Source: an uncultured Rhodoferax sp. (GTDB lineage: Bacteria; Pseudomonadota; Gammaproteobacteria; Burkholderiales; Burkholderiaceae_C). Taken from it: 64,000 nt of DNA. This document shows, in pieces, positions 37,179-46,300 of this stretch. The stretch spans positions 1-64,000 of the forward strand of contig NZ_CAMIHB010000008.1 in assembly GCF_946221635.1 (NCBI RefSeq), given 5' to 3'. Position numbers and translations under genes: made by a program. The notes beneath the pieces are model-generated. The model saw only the letters and a program-made list of their open reading frames with translations. It did no database searches and was not told the DNA's origin. Positions within the stretch are counted from its first letter, which is position 1. Each line of letters starts with the position of its first letter.

Positions 37179-37528
37179 ACGCCGCACAGGTCATGGGTCT
37201 GCTGCTCGCGCTGAGCGTGGCAGGTAACGCCGCACTGGGGTGGGCGTACCTGGGCCAGCGCGACACCGCCGTCGTGGCCACCACTGAGACCAAACAAGCC
37301 GATGGCGTGGCCAAGGCCTGCAGCGATGGCGTCGACAACCTGGCCCGGCAAGCCGACAAGCGCCACCGGGATGCCGCACCCAAGGTAGAAGCCGCGCGCC
37401 AAGACGCCGAAGCCGCCGGGAAACTGGCAGTCGAGATCCTGACGACACCAGCCGCCGTGCCGGGTGACGCCTGCCGCAGCGCAGAGGCTGCACTGGAAGC
37501 CTGGTGGACACGGAGGACGGCACCATGA
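37175..37528 (+). CDS. Rz-like inner-membrane spanin
   Basis: A 117-residue protein starting at GTG (GTGA overlap). An N-terminal transmembrane helix (VMGLLLALSVAGNAALGWAY) is followed by a long charged helix (LARQADKRHRDAAPKVEAAR). This is the i-spanin architecture. It partners the lipoprotein encoded next to fuse inner and outer membranes at the last lysis step. Confidence 0.82.
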   Translation: MNAAQVMGLLLALSVAGNAALGWAYLGQRDTAVVATTETKQADGVAKACSDGVDNLARQADKRHRDAAPKVEAARQDAEAAGKLAVEILTTPAAVPGDACRSAEAALEAWWTRRTAP

Positions 37529-37794
37529 AGACAGCGCTTATCGCCGCCGTGGCTCTGGCACTCACAGGATGTGGCCTGTTGCCCGTCTCCCGCACCACGA
37601 CAGCCGTGCCCGTGGCAGTTGAATGCCGGGAGAAGGTGGCAGATCGCCCGGCCATGCCCACGGAGGCTTTCACGGCAAAGCCCAGCCTCGACGTCTGGGT
37701 GAAGGCACAGGACGCCGAAATCGTGATCCGCGAAGGCTATGAGAAGGAGCTGCGCACCGCCCTGGAGGCGTGCACGGCACCCGTGGCACGGTAA
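37525..37794 (+). CDS. Rz1-like outer-membrane spanin lipoprotein
   Basis: An 89-residue protein starting MKTALIAAVALALTGCGLLP: a lipoprotein signal with the lipid-bearing Cys at residue 16. The mature part has two further Cys (VECREK, EACTAP). Its start overlaps the Rz-like stop by 4 nt only, so this spanin pair is adjacent, not embedded. The stop overlaps the terminase ATG (TAATG). Confidence 0.82.
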   Translation: MKTALIAAVALALTGCGLLPVSRTTTAVPVAVECREKVADRPAMPTEAFTAKPSLDVWVKAQDAEIVIREGYEKELRTALEACTAPVAR

Positions 37795-38657
37795 TGGTCA
37801 AGAAGCTGGTTCCACCCAAGGCAAGCCGCACACCGGCCAAGCCCGCCAAGAAGGTCATTGCGCCGCCGAAACCCGCCAAAAAGGTGGTTGTTGCTCAAAA
37901 AGTAAGCAAAACAGGCGCTCCAAAATCCGTAGAAGCCAAGCCCGATGCACCGACACCCACGCTTTCCGATTTGGAGACGCGGTTTGTCGACGAGTACCTG
38001 GTCGACCTGAACGGAACCCAGGCTTACCTGCGATCGAAGCCCGGTGCCGCGGAGACCACGGCACGGACTGAAGCCAGCAAGTTGCTTGCAAAACCAAACA
38101 TTCAGGACGCGGTGGCAAAAGCGAAGGCCGAACGGTCGGACCGCACCAAGATCGCCGCCGACACCGCGGTCAAGGAAGCCTGGGCAATCATGACCGCCGA
38201 CCCACGCGATCTCATGGAGTACCGGATTGGCTGCTGCCGCTACTGCTGGGGCAAGCGCTTCCTGTACCAGCGTACCCAAGCCGAGTTCGACCGGGAAGAA
38301 GCCGAGCTGGCCAAGGCCAACGAAGACGCCGTTGCCGCCGGCAAGCCGACGAAGGCCTTCAATCCCATGGGTGGCGTGGGCTACGACAAGCGCCGGCCAC
38401 CGAATCCGGAATGCCCGGAGTGCGCGGGCGAGGGCGTCGGACGTACGGTGTTCAAGGACACCAGGACTATCAGCCCGGCCGCTGCGAGCCTGTTTGCTGG
38501 CGTCAAGGAGACCAAGGAAGGACTCGAGCTCAAGCTGCACAGCAAGGACGCCGCGATGGACAAGGTGTTCCGCCACCTGGGCCTGTACAACGACAAGATT
38601 CAGCTGACCATGCCCACGGTGGTGGTCAAGGACATGACAGGGCGCAAGGGCTCATGA
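37794..38657 (+). CDS. Terminase small subunit
   Basis: A 287-residue protein. A Lys/Ala/Pro-rich N-terminal tail (residues 1-60, KPAKKV repeats) precedes the Terminase_2 core: LETRFVDEYLVDLNGTQAYL, ARTEASKLLAKPNIQDAVAK, KEAWAIMTADPRDLMEYRIG. The region 145-215 contains Cys pairs (CCRYC, CPEC) that may bind zinc. It recognises the packaging site. A pac or cos element usually lies in or beside this gene, but none can be named from sequence alone. Confidence 0.88.
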   Translation: MVKKLVPPKASRTPAKPAKKVIAPPKPAKKVVVAQKVSKTGAPKSVEAKPDAPTPTLSDLETRFVDEYLVDLNGTQAYLRSKPGAAETTARTEASKLLAKPNIQDAVAKAKAERSDRTKIAADTAVKEAWAIMTADPRDLMEYRIGCCRYCWGKRFLYQRTQAEFDREEAELAKANEDAVAAGKPTKAFNPMGGVGYDKRRPPNPECPECAGEGVGRTVFKDTRTISPAAASLFAGVKETKEGLELKLHSKDAAMDKVFRHLGLYNDKIQLTMPTVVVKDMTGRKGS

Positions 38658-40108
38658 GTCAGGAGATCCATTTCGCGTACCAGCCACAGGGCGAGACGCT
38701 GGAGACCTACATCCTGAGCGAGATGCAGCGAACCATGATCATGGGACCGCTGGGCAGTGGCAAGACCAATGCGAGCTGCTGGAAGGGCTTCAGGATCAAC
38801 AACTTCCAGGCGCCGGACAGCAACGGTGTGCGCAAGGCCCGCGGTGTCGCGGTGCGCAACACCTACCCAGACCTGTTCGGTACCACCATCAAGGACTGGC
38901 TGGATTGCTTCGAGCACCTGGGCAAGTTCAACAAAGGCGGGTTGGAGCCACCGACCCACCACATGAAGTACAAGCTGGAGGACGGCACAACGGTCGAAGC
39001 CGAAGTGGTGTTCATGGCGCTGGACCGCGAAGACCACGTCAAGAAGCTGCGTGGCTTTCAGGGCACCTGGGGATGGCTCAACGAGGTCAAGGAAATCCCG
39101 TACGCCGTGGCGCAGATGCTGGACTTGCGCATGGGCCGCTACCCCAAGGACGTGCGCCCCACCTGGTACGGCATCTTTGGAGATACCAACGCCCCCGATA
39201 CCGACCACTGGTATTACCGGATGGCCGAAGAGATGCGCCCCGAGGGCTGGAAGTTCTTGCGCCAGCCCGGTGGCGTTACCCGCAAGTCGCCAGAGTCGCC
39301 TTGGGAAGTGAATCCGAAGGCAGAGAACATCCAGAACCTGCCGCTGAACTACTACCGCAACGGGCTGCAGGGCAAGACAGACGCCTGGATTCTGGTCAAC
39401 CTGGCCAATGAGTACGGCTACGTCGGGGACGGCATGCCCGTGTATCCGGACTACGTGGACAGCGTGCACTGCAAGGCCTTTGACTTGGTCCCGAACATGC
39501 CCATCCACATCGGCTTGGACTTTGGACTGACGCCGGCGGCACAGATTGGCCAGCGCATGCCAAACGGTCAGTGGCGGGTGCGCTACGAAGTGGTGACAAC
39601 GGATACCGGCATAGCCAAGTTCGCCGGCATCTTGAAGACGTTCTTGGGGGACCACTGCTCGCACACACCCATTGGCAGCATTACCGGGGATCCAGCTGGG
39701 GACCAGCGTCAGCCCGGTGACAACGAGGTTCGCACGGTGTTCCAGATTCTTGAGGCCAACGGCATCAAGGCCGTGCCGGCACCGTTCAACAACGACTTCA
39801 CGATCCGCACCGAGGCGGTTTCCAAGCCGTTGCGAACCATGATCGACGGCGAGCCCGGCTACCTGCTGCACCCCGACTGCAAGGTGACCCGCAAAGGCAT
39901 GCAGGGCGCCTACAAGTTCCGCCGCCTGAAGGTGGCCGGTGACGAGCGCTACGAGAACCAGCCCGTCAAGAACGCCTACAGCCACCCCTGTGAGGCTGGC
40001 CAGTACATGCACCTGGGAGCAGGCGAGGGCGTGGCCCTGCTGCAACCCAACGGAGACGAGGTCTCCGCAGACGCCGCGGCCTACCGCAAGAAACGAGGAT
40101 TGGCATGA
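38654..40108 (+). CDS. terL: Terminase large subunit
   Basis: A 484-residue protein. Walker A GPLGSGKT is at residues 31-38, followed by ARGVAVRNTYPDLFGTTIKD, FMALDREDHVKKLRGFQGTW and the Walker B-like GWLNEVKEIP. The nuclease part includes IHIGLDFGLTPAAQIGQ and SITGDPAGDQR. ATP-driven DNA packaging motor with endonuclease. It starts at an ATGA overlap with the small subunit. Confidence 0.93.
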   Translation: MSQEIHFAYQPQGETLETYILSEMQRTMIMGPLGSGKTNASCWKGFRINNFQAPDSNGVRKARGVAVRNTYPDLFGTTIKDWLDCFEHLGKFNKGGLEPPTHHMKYKLEDGTTVEAEVVFMALDREDHVKKLRGFQGTWGWLNEVKEIPYAVAQMLDLRMGRYPKDVRPTWYGIFGDTNAPDTDHWYYRMAEEMRPEGWKFLRQPGGVTRKSPESPWEVNPKAENIQNLPLNYYRNGLQGKTDAWILVNLANEYGYVGDGMPVYPDYVDSVHCKAFDLVPNMPIHIGLDFGLTPAAQIGQRMPNGQWRVRYEVVTTDTGIAKFAGILKTFLGDHCSHTPIGSITGDPAGDQRQPGDNEVRTVFQILEANGIKAVPAPFNNDFTIRTEAVSKPLRTMIDGEPGYLLHPDCKVTRKGMQGAYKFRRLKVAGDERYENQPVKNAYSHPCEAGQYMHLGAGEGVALLQPNGDEVSADAAAYRKKRGLA

Positions 40109-42240
40109 CCATTCGACCCACAGCTCAGTACGACGACCGGGCAGGGGACCAGTCGCGCGACTTCTCCACCGACGGATTCAGCCTCTACGCCCTGGAGCGC
40201 ATGCTGCGCGACTGCGCCGAGCAACCGCTTTGGCGCCCCCGCGCCGCGCTCTGCGCCGCCTACTACGACGGCAAGCAGCTCAGCGAGATGCAGCGTTACA
40301 ACATCCGGCAAGAGCAGCTGGAGGAGCGCGCCATCAACCTGATCCGGCCGGTGATCAACTCGGTGCTGGGCCAGGAAGCCAAGAGCCGCACCGACGTCAA
40401 GATCGAGGCCGACGACGACACCTATACCGACGTGGCCGAAGTCATCAGCGCCAAGCTGAAGGAGGCCGAGCGCGAGACCAGCGCCCACATGGCGGTCAGC
40501 GATGGCTATGCGTCTGGCGTCAAGAAGGGCCTTGGCTGGGTGGGCGTCAGCAAGAACAGCGATCCTCTGGCCTACCCGTACCGTGTCGAGGCCATCCCCA
40601 TCAACGAGATCTGGTGGGACTGGCGCGGCCAACGTGGTGCCACCATCACGGAGTCCTGCCGCTGGCTGGTCCGCAAGCAGATGATCGACCTGGACGAGCT
40701 GCAGGCGGCCATGCCCCGCTTCAAGCAGGTGCTGGAGAACAGCTACAACGGCTGGACCGGCTACCTCAACGAGAACGGCGCCTACCTGGGGGAGCCCGAG
40801 ATGGGGCAACTCGCGGCAGCCTTCGACTACGAGTCGCGCTTCTCGATGACCGTGTCCAAGACGGACTGGATGGACTTCGCGCGCAAGATGATTGCCATGT
40901 ACGAGGTCTGGTACCGCGTGCCCGCCACCGTGGTGGTCATGAACCTGAGCCCGACGCGCCGTGTGGTCTACGACCCCAAGGACTTCCGCCACGTCGAAGC
41001 CGTGTCCCGTGGCCTGGTCAAGTTGACCAAGGGCATCACGTCTCAGGTGCGCCGCGCGCTGTACGCCGGCCCGCACCGCCTGCTCGACGAAGCCACCAAC
41101 AAGCGCCGCTTCCCGTACATCCCGTTCTTTGCCTTCCGCGACGACGACGACAAGAGCCCCTATGGCCTGATCGACGGCATGGTGGCACCCCAGGACGAGT
41201 ACAACGAGCGCCGGCTCCGCATCCAGTGGATGCTCAAGGCACGCCAAGTCGAGATGGACAGCGACGCCCTAGACCCCAAATTCAACTCCATCGCGGAAGT
41301 CGTGGACAACGCCATGCGCCCGGATCTGGTGGCCATCACCAACCCCAACCGGGCGAACCGTACCTCCGGCGCCGCCGTCAAGATCCGCAATGACTTGGCC
41401 ATGCAGCCCGAGCAGTTCAACGTCATGGCCGACAGCAAGCAGCTGATTCAGGACACCGCCGGCCGCTACGGCAGCCAGCTGGGCAGCGCCCAAGTGCAGT
41501 CTGGTGTCGCCAACTCCATCCTGGTGGAGCAGGGCGAGCAGGCCATGGGCGAGATGAACGACAACTACAGCTACTTCCGCCGCGCCACCTTCGAGTGTCT
41601 GGTCGACGAGATTTGCAGCGACTACCAGCAGGAGCGCCTGCAGGTGCCCATCGGTACCGGCCGCAGCCGCCGTGTCGTGGTGCTCAACGACTGGGATCCG
41701 AACGGCATGCCCGTCAACCAGGTCAAGGACGCCGCGCTGCGCACCGCACTGGCCGAGACCCCGAACACGCCTGCCTTCCGCCAGCAGACACAGCAGGAAG
41801 TCGCCAAGATCATCCAGGCACTGGGCAACAACCCGGCGGCCGTGGCTGTGCTCACGCCTGCCTACATCGAGAGCACCAACATCCCGAACCGCCAGGAAGT
41901 GGCCGACACCATGCGCAAGGCCACGGGCCAGCCCATCCCCGGCGACAAGAACGGACAGGCACAGGCAGAAGCCATGCAAGAGGCGCAACTCCAGCAGAAG
42001 ATGCAAAGCGACGCCGCACAGGCCAAAGCCGCCATCGACGAGAAGGTGGCCAGCGCCGAGCGCTTCCGTGCCCAAGCCCGGCAGGCCAATGCCAACGCGC
42101 AGCTTGTCGAGTCACGCATTCAGCACGGAGAAGTGCCGGCGCAAGTGCAGGAGACGCTGGCCCACGCCGCCCTGCTTGAGCGTGACGCCGCCAACGAAGA
42201 CGAATTGATCAATCAGGCACTGGCCGAAGCCGCAGCCTGA
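40105..42240 (+). CDS. Portal protein (P22 type)
   Basis: A 711-residue protein. RPRAALCAAYYDGKQLSEMQ, VINSVLGQEAKSRTDVKIEA, EAIPINEIWWDWRGQR and FPYIPFFAFRDDDDKSPYGL are characteristic of the P22-like portal family. The C-terminal 130 residues are a Gln/Ala-rich coiled coil (QAEAMQEAQLQQKMQSDAAQ) resembling the P22 barrel. It forms the dodecameric channel at the packaging vertex. A terminator follows 23 nt after the stop. Confidence 0.92.
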   Translation: MTIRPTAQYDDRAGDQSRDFSTDGFSLYALERMLRDCAEQPLWRPRAALCAAYYDGKQLSEMQRYNIRQEQLEERAINLIRPVINSVLGQEAKSRTDVKIEADDDTYTDVAEVISAKLKEAERETSAHMAVSDGYASGVKKGLGWVGVSKNSDPLAYPYRVEAIPINEIWWDWRGQRGATITESCRWLVRKQMIDLDELQAAMPRFKQVLENSYNGWTGYLNENGAYLGEPEMGQLAAAFDYESRFSMTVSKTDWMDFARKMIAMYEVWYRVPATVVVMNLSPTRRVVYDPKDFRHVEAVSRGLVKLTKGITSQVRRALYAGPHRLLDEATNKRRFPYIPFFAFRDDDDKSPYGLIDGMVAPQDEYNERRLRIQWMLKARQVEMDSDALDPKFNSIAEVVDNAMRPDLVAITNPNRANRTSGAAVKIRNDLAMQPEQFNVMADSKQLIQDTAGRYGSQLGSAQVQSGVANSILVEQGEQAMGEMNDNYSYFRRATFECLVDEICSDYQQERLQVPIGTGRSRRVVVLNDWDPNGMPVNQVKDAALRTALAETPNTPAFRQQTQQEVAKIIQALGNNPAAVAVLTPAYIESTNIPNRQEVADTMRKATGQPIPGDKNGQAQAEAMQEAQLQQKMQSDAAQAKAAIDEKVASAERFRAQARQANANAQLVESRIQHGEVPAQVQETLAHAALLERDAANEDELINQALAEAAA

Positions 42241-42262
42241 CCTTCACCCCCTCACGAAACAG

Positions 42263-42288
42263 AAACCGCCCCAGTGGCGGTTTTTTTG
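42263..42288 (+). terminator. Intrinsic terminator after the portal gene
   Basis: AAACCGCC-CCAGT-GGCGGTTT followed by TTTT. It separates the packaging genes from the scaffold-capsid unit. The 150 nt that follow hold no evident gene. Confidence 0.88.
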
Positions 42289-42436
42289 TTTCCGCCGCCC
42301 ACGGTTTGCCGCCCCGTGGTGCGTGTACCTCCGCGGCAGCCATCGGATGCGAGTCGTCAACGCACCGGTGTGGAACTCATGACGGTGGCCCTAGGCCTCG
42401 GTGACCGACCGGAACACGGCAAGGAGTGAGAGTGAC

Positions 42437-43405
42437 ATGAACCCAGCAGTAGAGAACCTGTCTCAGTTTGAGGCGAGCGAGCGTGAATTCCTCAAGGACC
42501 TGGTGGACGAAGGCAACACCCCCAACGGTGGTGAAGGCCAAGGCACTGGACAACCCGAGGCACCGCAGCCAGCAGCCAGCCAGCCAACGGCCCCACAGCC
42601 TGAAGCCACGGCCACGGCAGCTGCACCCGCCGTCCAACCCTCGACCGCGGCGCCAGCAGCGCAGCCGACCCCGACACCCGCAGATACGGCAGCACCAGCC
42701 GCCGCAGAGCCCGCACCGCCCAGGACTGGCGATACCCGTGCCGCTTTGCGTGCAGCCCGCGCTGCCGAACAACGGGCCCGTCGTGAGGCCGAACGCCTGC
42801 GCGCCGAAATCGAGGAACTGCGCCAGGGCCGTGGGCAGCCCGAAGCTGACATCACGGACGAAGAACTGGCCCAACTGGAGCAGGACTTTCCGCTTCAGGC
42901 AAAGGTGGTCAAGCAGCAGCGATTGCTGGCCAAGCAGCTCAAGGAGCAGCAGGCCCTGCAGCAGCAGGAGGCGCCCGAGGACTTCGAGCCCCCTTATTTC
43001 AAGCCGGAAGTGCAGGCCGTCATCGATGGCGTGCCCGACCTCTTGGAATGGCAGTACGACCCCAACGCCCAGGACAAGTTTGCCCGCGCCGTCGAGTACG
43101 ACTCCGCGCTGGCACTGGATCCCGACTGGAAGAACAAGCCCGTAGCCGAGCGCTTCGCTGAAGCCGCGAAGCGTACGCGGGAGGCCTTTGGTCAGGGACA
43201 GCCGGCTCCGACAGGTGACCCCACTCCGAAACCCGCAGCACCCGCTGCAACACGTATCGACCCCGCCGTCGCCCTGGCCAACGCCCAGGAAACAGGCCCC
43301 AAGGGCATCAGCGACTTCCGCGGGGGCCCCCCGTCCCCAGACCCCACGCTCAACTACTCGCGCATGACCGACGAGCAGATCATGGCTTCGTTGCCAGCGA
43401 GTTGA
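42437..43405 (+). CDS. Scaffolding-like protein
   Basis: A 322-residue protein with AAGGAG 10 nt upstream. After an acidic start (SQFEASEREFLKDLVDEGNT) comes a Pro/Ala/Gln-rich linker (residues 30-110), a coiled coil (AEQRARREAERLRAEIEELR; KQQRLLAKQLKEQQALQQQE) and a C-terminal basic region. Acidic, coiled-coil and disordered composition directly before the capsid gene is the usual profile of capsid assembly scaffolds. No sequence motif proves it. Confidence 0.78.
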   Translation: MNPAVENLSQFEASEREFLKDLVDEGNTPNGGEGQGTGQPEAPQPAASQPTAPQPEATATAAAPAVQPSTAAPAAQPTPTPADTAAPAAAEPAPPRTGDTRAALRAARAAEQRARREAERLRAEIEELRQGRGQPEADITDEELAQLEQDFPLQAKVVKQQRLLAKQLKEQQALQQQEAPEDFEPPYFKPEVQAVIDGVPDLLEWQYDPNAQDKFARAVEYDSALALDPDWKNKPVAERFAEAAKRTREAFGQGQPAPTGDPTPKPAAPAATRIDPAVALANAQETGPKGISDFRGGPPSPDPTLNYSRMTDEQIMASLPAS

Positions 43406-43434
43406 GCCGGGTCCTATCCACATAGGAGTTCCAA

Positions 43435-44736
43435 ATGTCTCAGACCGCAGTTCCCAAGGGCAGTCCCCTTGCCAACAAGCAATTCTCGAAAGCGCTGTCC
43501 GCTATGGCGGTGCGCGCGCCCACGCCGATCCAGGCACTGACCGGGCCCATGTCCACCGAAGACGCTGCCATGCGCAAGCTGAAGCAGCAGACCACGAACG
43601 ACATGCCCATCGTGCGCGTCGACGAGCTCTCCAAAGGGCCCGGCGACATCGTGCAGGTCGACTGTGCACACGTCGTGAAGCTGCGCCCCGTCATGGGCGA
43701 CAAGAACGCCGAAGGCATGGGCGCCACGCTGAAGTACAGCACCAAGGACATCGTCCTTGACATGGCCACCATCCCGGTGTCGGCCGGCGGCAAGATGACG
43801 CAGCAACGCACTCCGCACAGCATGCGTCTGAACGCCCTGGCCCAGCTCAAGCGCGGCATTCCCGCCTTCCGCTGGCAGCGTATCCTGACCTTGCTGGCGG
43901 GCAGCCGCGGCAAGCAGGACGGTACCGACTGGGTGTTGCCCCTGGCCACGGACCCCGAGTTCGCGGAAATGCTGGTCAACCCCATCAAGGCACCGACCTA
44001 CAACCGTCACTTCGTGGCCAATGGCGCATCGCTGACCCAAGGCGGCCAACAGATCAACTCTGTGGCCACCACGGACTCGCTGAAGCTGTCCCACATCGAC
44101 GAGCTGGCCGCCCTGTGGGATGAAATGACCATCAAGATGGCGCCGATCCAGATCCCTGGTGACCCCGCCGCCGGCGATGACCCCATCAAGGGCGTGCTGA
44201 TGGTCGACCCGCTGCAGTGGGATACGTTGATCACCGACAACACGTCGAACAACAACATCCGCACTTTCGAGACCAACGCCATGAAGCGCGCCGAGTACGG
44301 TGACCTGCGCAAGCATCCGCTGTTCTCGGGCTCGCCGATCCTCTGGAACGGCATCCTGGTGCGCAAGATGCAGTTCGGCATCCGTCAGGACGCCAGTGAC
44401 GTCGTGAACATCATCACGAACGCCAACCGTCTGGCAGGCACGGAGACCACCACCACGGTGTCCGCCGGCCTGTCCACGACGCACCAGCTGGCACGTGCAG
44501 TGTTCCTGGGCGCACAGGCTCTGGCCATGGTGTCCGGTGGCAACCAGACCAGCGAGGAGACCTACAGCTTGCTGGAGAACCGCACCAACTTCGACCGCAA
44601 CCTGGAACTGGCCGGCGAAATCATGGGCACCGAGGAGAAGCTGCGCTGGGCGCTGCCCAACTCCAACGGTGACCTGGAAATGACCGACTTCGGTGTCCTG
44701 GTGCTCGACAGCGTGGTGAAGAAGCGCTCTGTGTAA
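43435..44736 (+). CDS. Major capsid protein, N4-gp56 family
   Basis: A 433-residue protein. TNDMPIVRVDELSKGPGDIV, GGKMTQQRTPHSMRLNALAQ, HPLFSGSPILWNGILVRKMQ and LGAQALAMVSGGNQTSEETY match the N4-gp56/DUF4043 capsid family (HK97 fold). RBS and spacing are good (AGGAG at 43423). Two GC hairpins follow the stop, probably limiting read-through into downstream genes. Confidence 0.92.
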   Translation: MSQTAVPKGSPLANKQFSKALSAMAVRAPTPIQALTGPMSTEDAAMRKLKQQTTNDMPIVRVDELSKGPGDIVQVDCAHVVKLRPVMGDKNAEGMGATLKYSTKDIVLDMATIPVSAGGKMTQQRTPHSMRLNALAQLKRGIPAFRWQRILTLLAGSRGKQDGTDWVLPLATDPEFAEMLVNPIKAPTYNRHFVANGASLTQGGQQINSVATTDSLKLSHIDELAALWDEMTIKMAPIQIPGDPAAGDDPIKGVLMVDPLQWDTLITDNTSNNNIRTFETNAMKRAEYGDLRKHPLFSGSPILWNGILVRKMQFGIRQDASDVVNIITNANRLAGTETTTTVSAGLSTTHQLARAVFLGAQALAMVSGGNQTSEETYSLLENRTNFDRNLELAGEIMGTEEKLRWALPNSNGDLEMTDFGVLVLDSVVKKRSV

Positions 44737-44741
44737 GCCAC

Positions 44742-44790
44742 GACGGGGCAATGACCCCGTCCACCTGGGCCTTCGGGCCCAGCCTTTCCC
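44742..44790 (+). terminator. Double hairpin after the capsid gene
   Basis: GACGGGG-CAAT-GACCCCGTC is followed by CTGGGCC-TTCG-GGCCCAG with a UUCG tetraloop, then CCTTTCCCC. The T tract is weak, so this is more likely an attenuator or mRNA 3'-end stabiliser than a full terminator. Confidence 0.6.
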
Positions 44791-44819
44791 CTTCAATGTT
44801 CAACTTCTAGGAGCCAATC

Positions 44820-45275
44820 ATGGCAAGTTTCAAAGGTCAAAAGGCGCTGGCCCCGGCGCTCATGAATGTCGCCGGCGATGCCGCCTTCATGCTGGACAAG
44901 GTGGTGCTCGGTGCATCCCCCGGTCTGGGCACTCCCGTCGCAACCGACACCATCGACTTCCTGATCCCGGGTGGCGCACACCTGGCGACGCTGGAATTCG
45001 TGCTGGATGACTGCGACACCGGCACGGCTTTCGTGTTCGGCATCGGTTACCGCCCGGTCAACCCGCTGAGCTCGCTCGCCGCCAACAACACGTACTTCGC
45101 TGCTGCCGGCCAGACCATTGGCCAGACCGGTGGCCGCCTGGAGTGCTCCTTCAAACCCATCAAGTTTGAGGAAGACGTGTACATCCAGTTGCTGGTGGGC
45201 GCTGGTCCCACGGGTATCACGGGTAACCCCGAGATCCACTGCATCGCTGCCTACAACTGCGTCGGCGTGAAGTAA
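44820..45275 (+). CDS. Putative capsid-associated (decoration-like) protein
   Basis: A 151-residue protein starting MASFKGQKALAPALMNVAGD, with AGGAG upstream. It is strand-rich with no charged coiled coil: IDFLIPGGAHLATLEFVLDD, TAFVFGIGYRPVNPL, VYIQLLVGAGPTGITGNPEI. It occupies the slot after the capsid protein and lies between two hairpins, consistent with high, separately tuned expression. Decoration or head-stabilising function is inferred from position. Confidence 0.68.
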   Translation: MASFKGQKALAPALMNVAGDAAFMLDKVVLGASPGLGTPVATDTIDFLIPGGAHLATLEFVLDDCDTGTAFVFGIGYRPVNPLSSLAANNTYFAAAGQTIGQTGGRLECSFKPIKFEEDVYIQLLVGAGPTGITGNPEIHCIAAYNCVGVK

Positions 45276-45309
45276 GCCACCGCCGCCGCGCGGTTCGCGG
45301 CAACCCCGA

Positions 45310-45342
45310 GGGCTGGCCAATGTTTGGCCGGCCCTTTTTCTT
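45310..45342 (+). terminator. Intrinsic terminator after the decoration-like gene
   Basis: GGGCTGGCC-AATGTTT-GGCCGGCCC (one G-T pair) followed by TTTTTCTT, overlapping the leader of the next gene. Partial termination here would lower expression of the neck genes relative to capsid genes. Confidence 0.75.
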
Positions 45343-45352
45343 GGAGTTCACC

Positions 45353-45970
45353 ATGCAAATCAAGTACGTAGGCGCGAAGCAAGACGGCGAGACAGCTTTC
45401 GCTGAAAAGACCGGTATCACCTGGTTCCCGGGCGATAGCCATGCCGTTGACGACAAAGTCGCTGCGCGCATGCTCAATCACCCCGACGTGTTCGCCGTCG
45501 ACGAAGGCAATACCGTCGTGACCCTGGCCAGCACCCCCTTGGCGCCCAGCACTCCGGTTGCCAAAGAAGCCCACGGCGTCTTCCTGTTCGGCTCTGACAA
45601 GCTCCCGGCCTTGGTTCCCGTGGGCTCTGGCTCCACGACGGTCGAGCTCGCCGCCGTGGTTGCATCGGCCTTCCTCCGGTCTGGCCATGGCGTCGACGAC
45701 TGGAATACGTTGTCCGCTGAAGACCGCGAGACCTTGCTGGCCAATGAAGTCATCATCCTGGGCCAAGACAGTGGCGGCGGTGCCGGTGACGGTGTGGACG
45801 TTACCCCGGTGCTTCTCCACCTCGAAGACGGCACCACCAAGGACATTGCCGGTCTGGACAAGGATGCGCTGGTGGCTCTCGCTGCCGAGCTCAAAGTGCG
45901 CCACCACCCCAATGCTGGCGTCGCCAAGATCACGGAAGCCCTGGTCAAGGCCTTCCCGGCAAAGGCGTAA
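45353..45970 (+). CDS. Hypothetical virion or head-completion protein, 205 aa
   Basis: Starts MQIKYVGAKQDGETAFAEKT with TTGGAG upstream. Residues 1-50 (GITWFPGDSHAVDDKVAARM) resemble small phage head-region proteins. The C-terminal 30 residues (KDALVALAAELKVRHHPNAG) look like a SAP/HeH-type helical DNA-binding motif. The centre is a strand-rich linker domain. Position between decoration and neck genes suggests a minor head protein. Confidence 0.65.
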   Translation: MQIKYVGAKQDGETAFAEKTGITWFPGDSHAVDDKVAARMLNHPDVFAVDEGNTVVTLASTPLAPSTPVAKEAHGVFLFGSDKLPALVPVGSGSTTVELAAVVASAFLRSGHGVDDWNTLSAEDRETLLANEVIILGQDSGGGAGDGVDVTPVLLHLEDGTTKDIAGLDKDALVALAAELKVRHHPNAGVAKITEALVKAFPAKA

Positions 45971-45973
45971 GTC

Positions 45974-46300
45974 GTGACCCGCACCGTCGCTGAAGTACTG
46001 GTATCCGCTGACGGCACGCTCAGCGATGCGTCACGGATCCGGTACACGGAAGCCGAGCGCCTGGGCTTTGTCGTGGATGCCTTGCAGACCATCCGCAACG
46101 TGCGGCCCGACATTTTCCTTGGCCAGTACTCGACTCCACTGCCAACGCTGGTGCTGGCCACCCCATTGCCCATCGACGATCAGTTCTTCCGGCCCGTGGT
46201 GGACTACGTCATCGCGCGCTGCGAGACCAAGGACGAAGAGCACGTCGTGTCTGCCCGGGCCGAGCTCATGGCCAAGTTTGTGACTGGATTCCTGACATGA
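45974..46300 (+). CDS. Head-tail adaptor-like protein, 108 aa
   Basis: GTG start. Helical: AERLGFVVDALQTIRNVRPD, then DDQFFRPVVDYVIARCETKD and AELMAKFVTGFLT. This all-helical profile with a mid-protein loop (FLGQYSTPLPTLV) is typical of phage adaptor proteins (DUF6682-like) that bind the portal. The call is based on profile and position. Confidence 0.7.
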   Translation: MTRTVAEVLVSADGTLSDASRIRYTEAERLGFVVDALQTIRNVRPDIFLGQYSTPLPTLVLATPLPIDDQFFRPVVDYVIARCETKDEEHVVSARAELMAKFVTGFLT

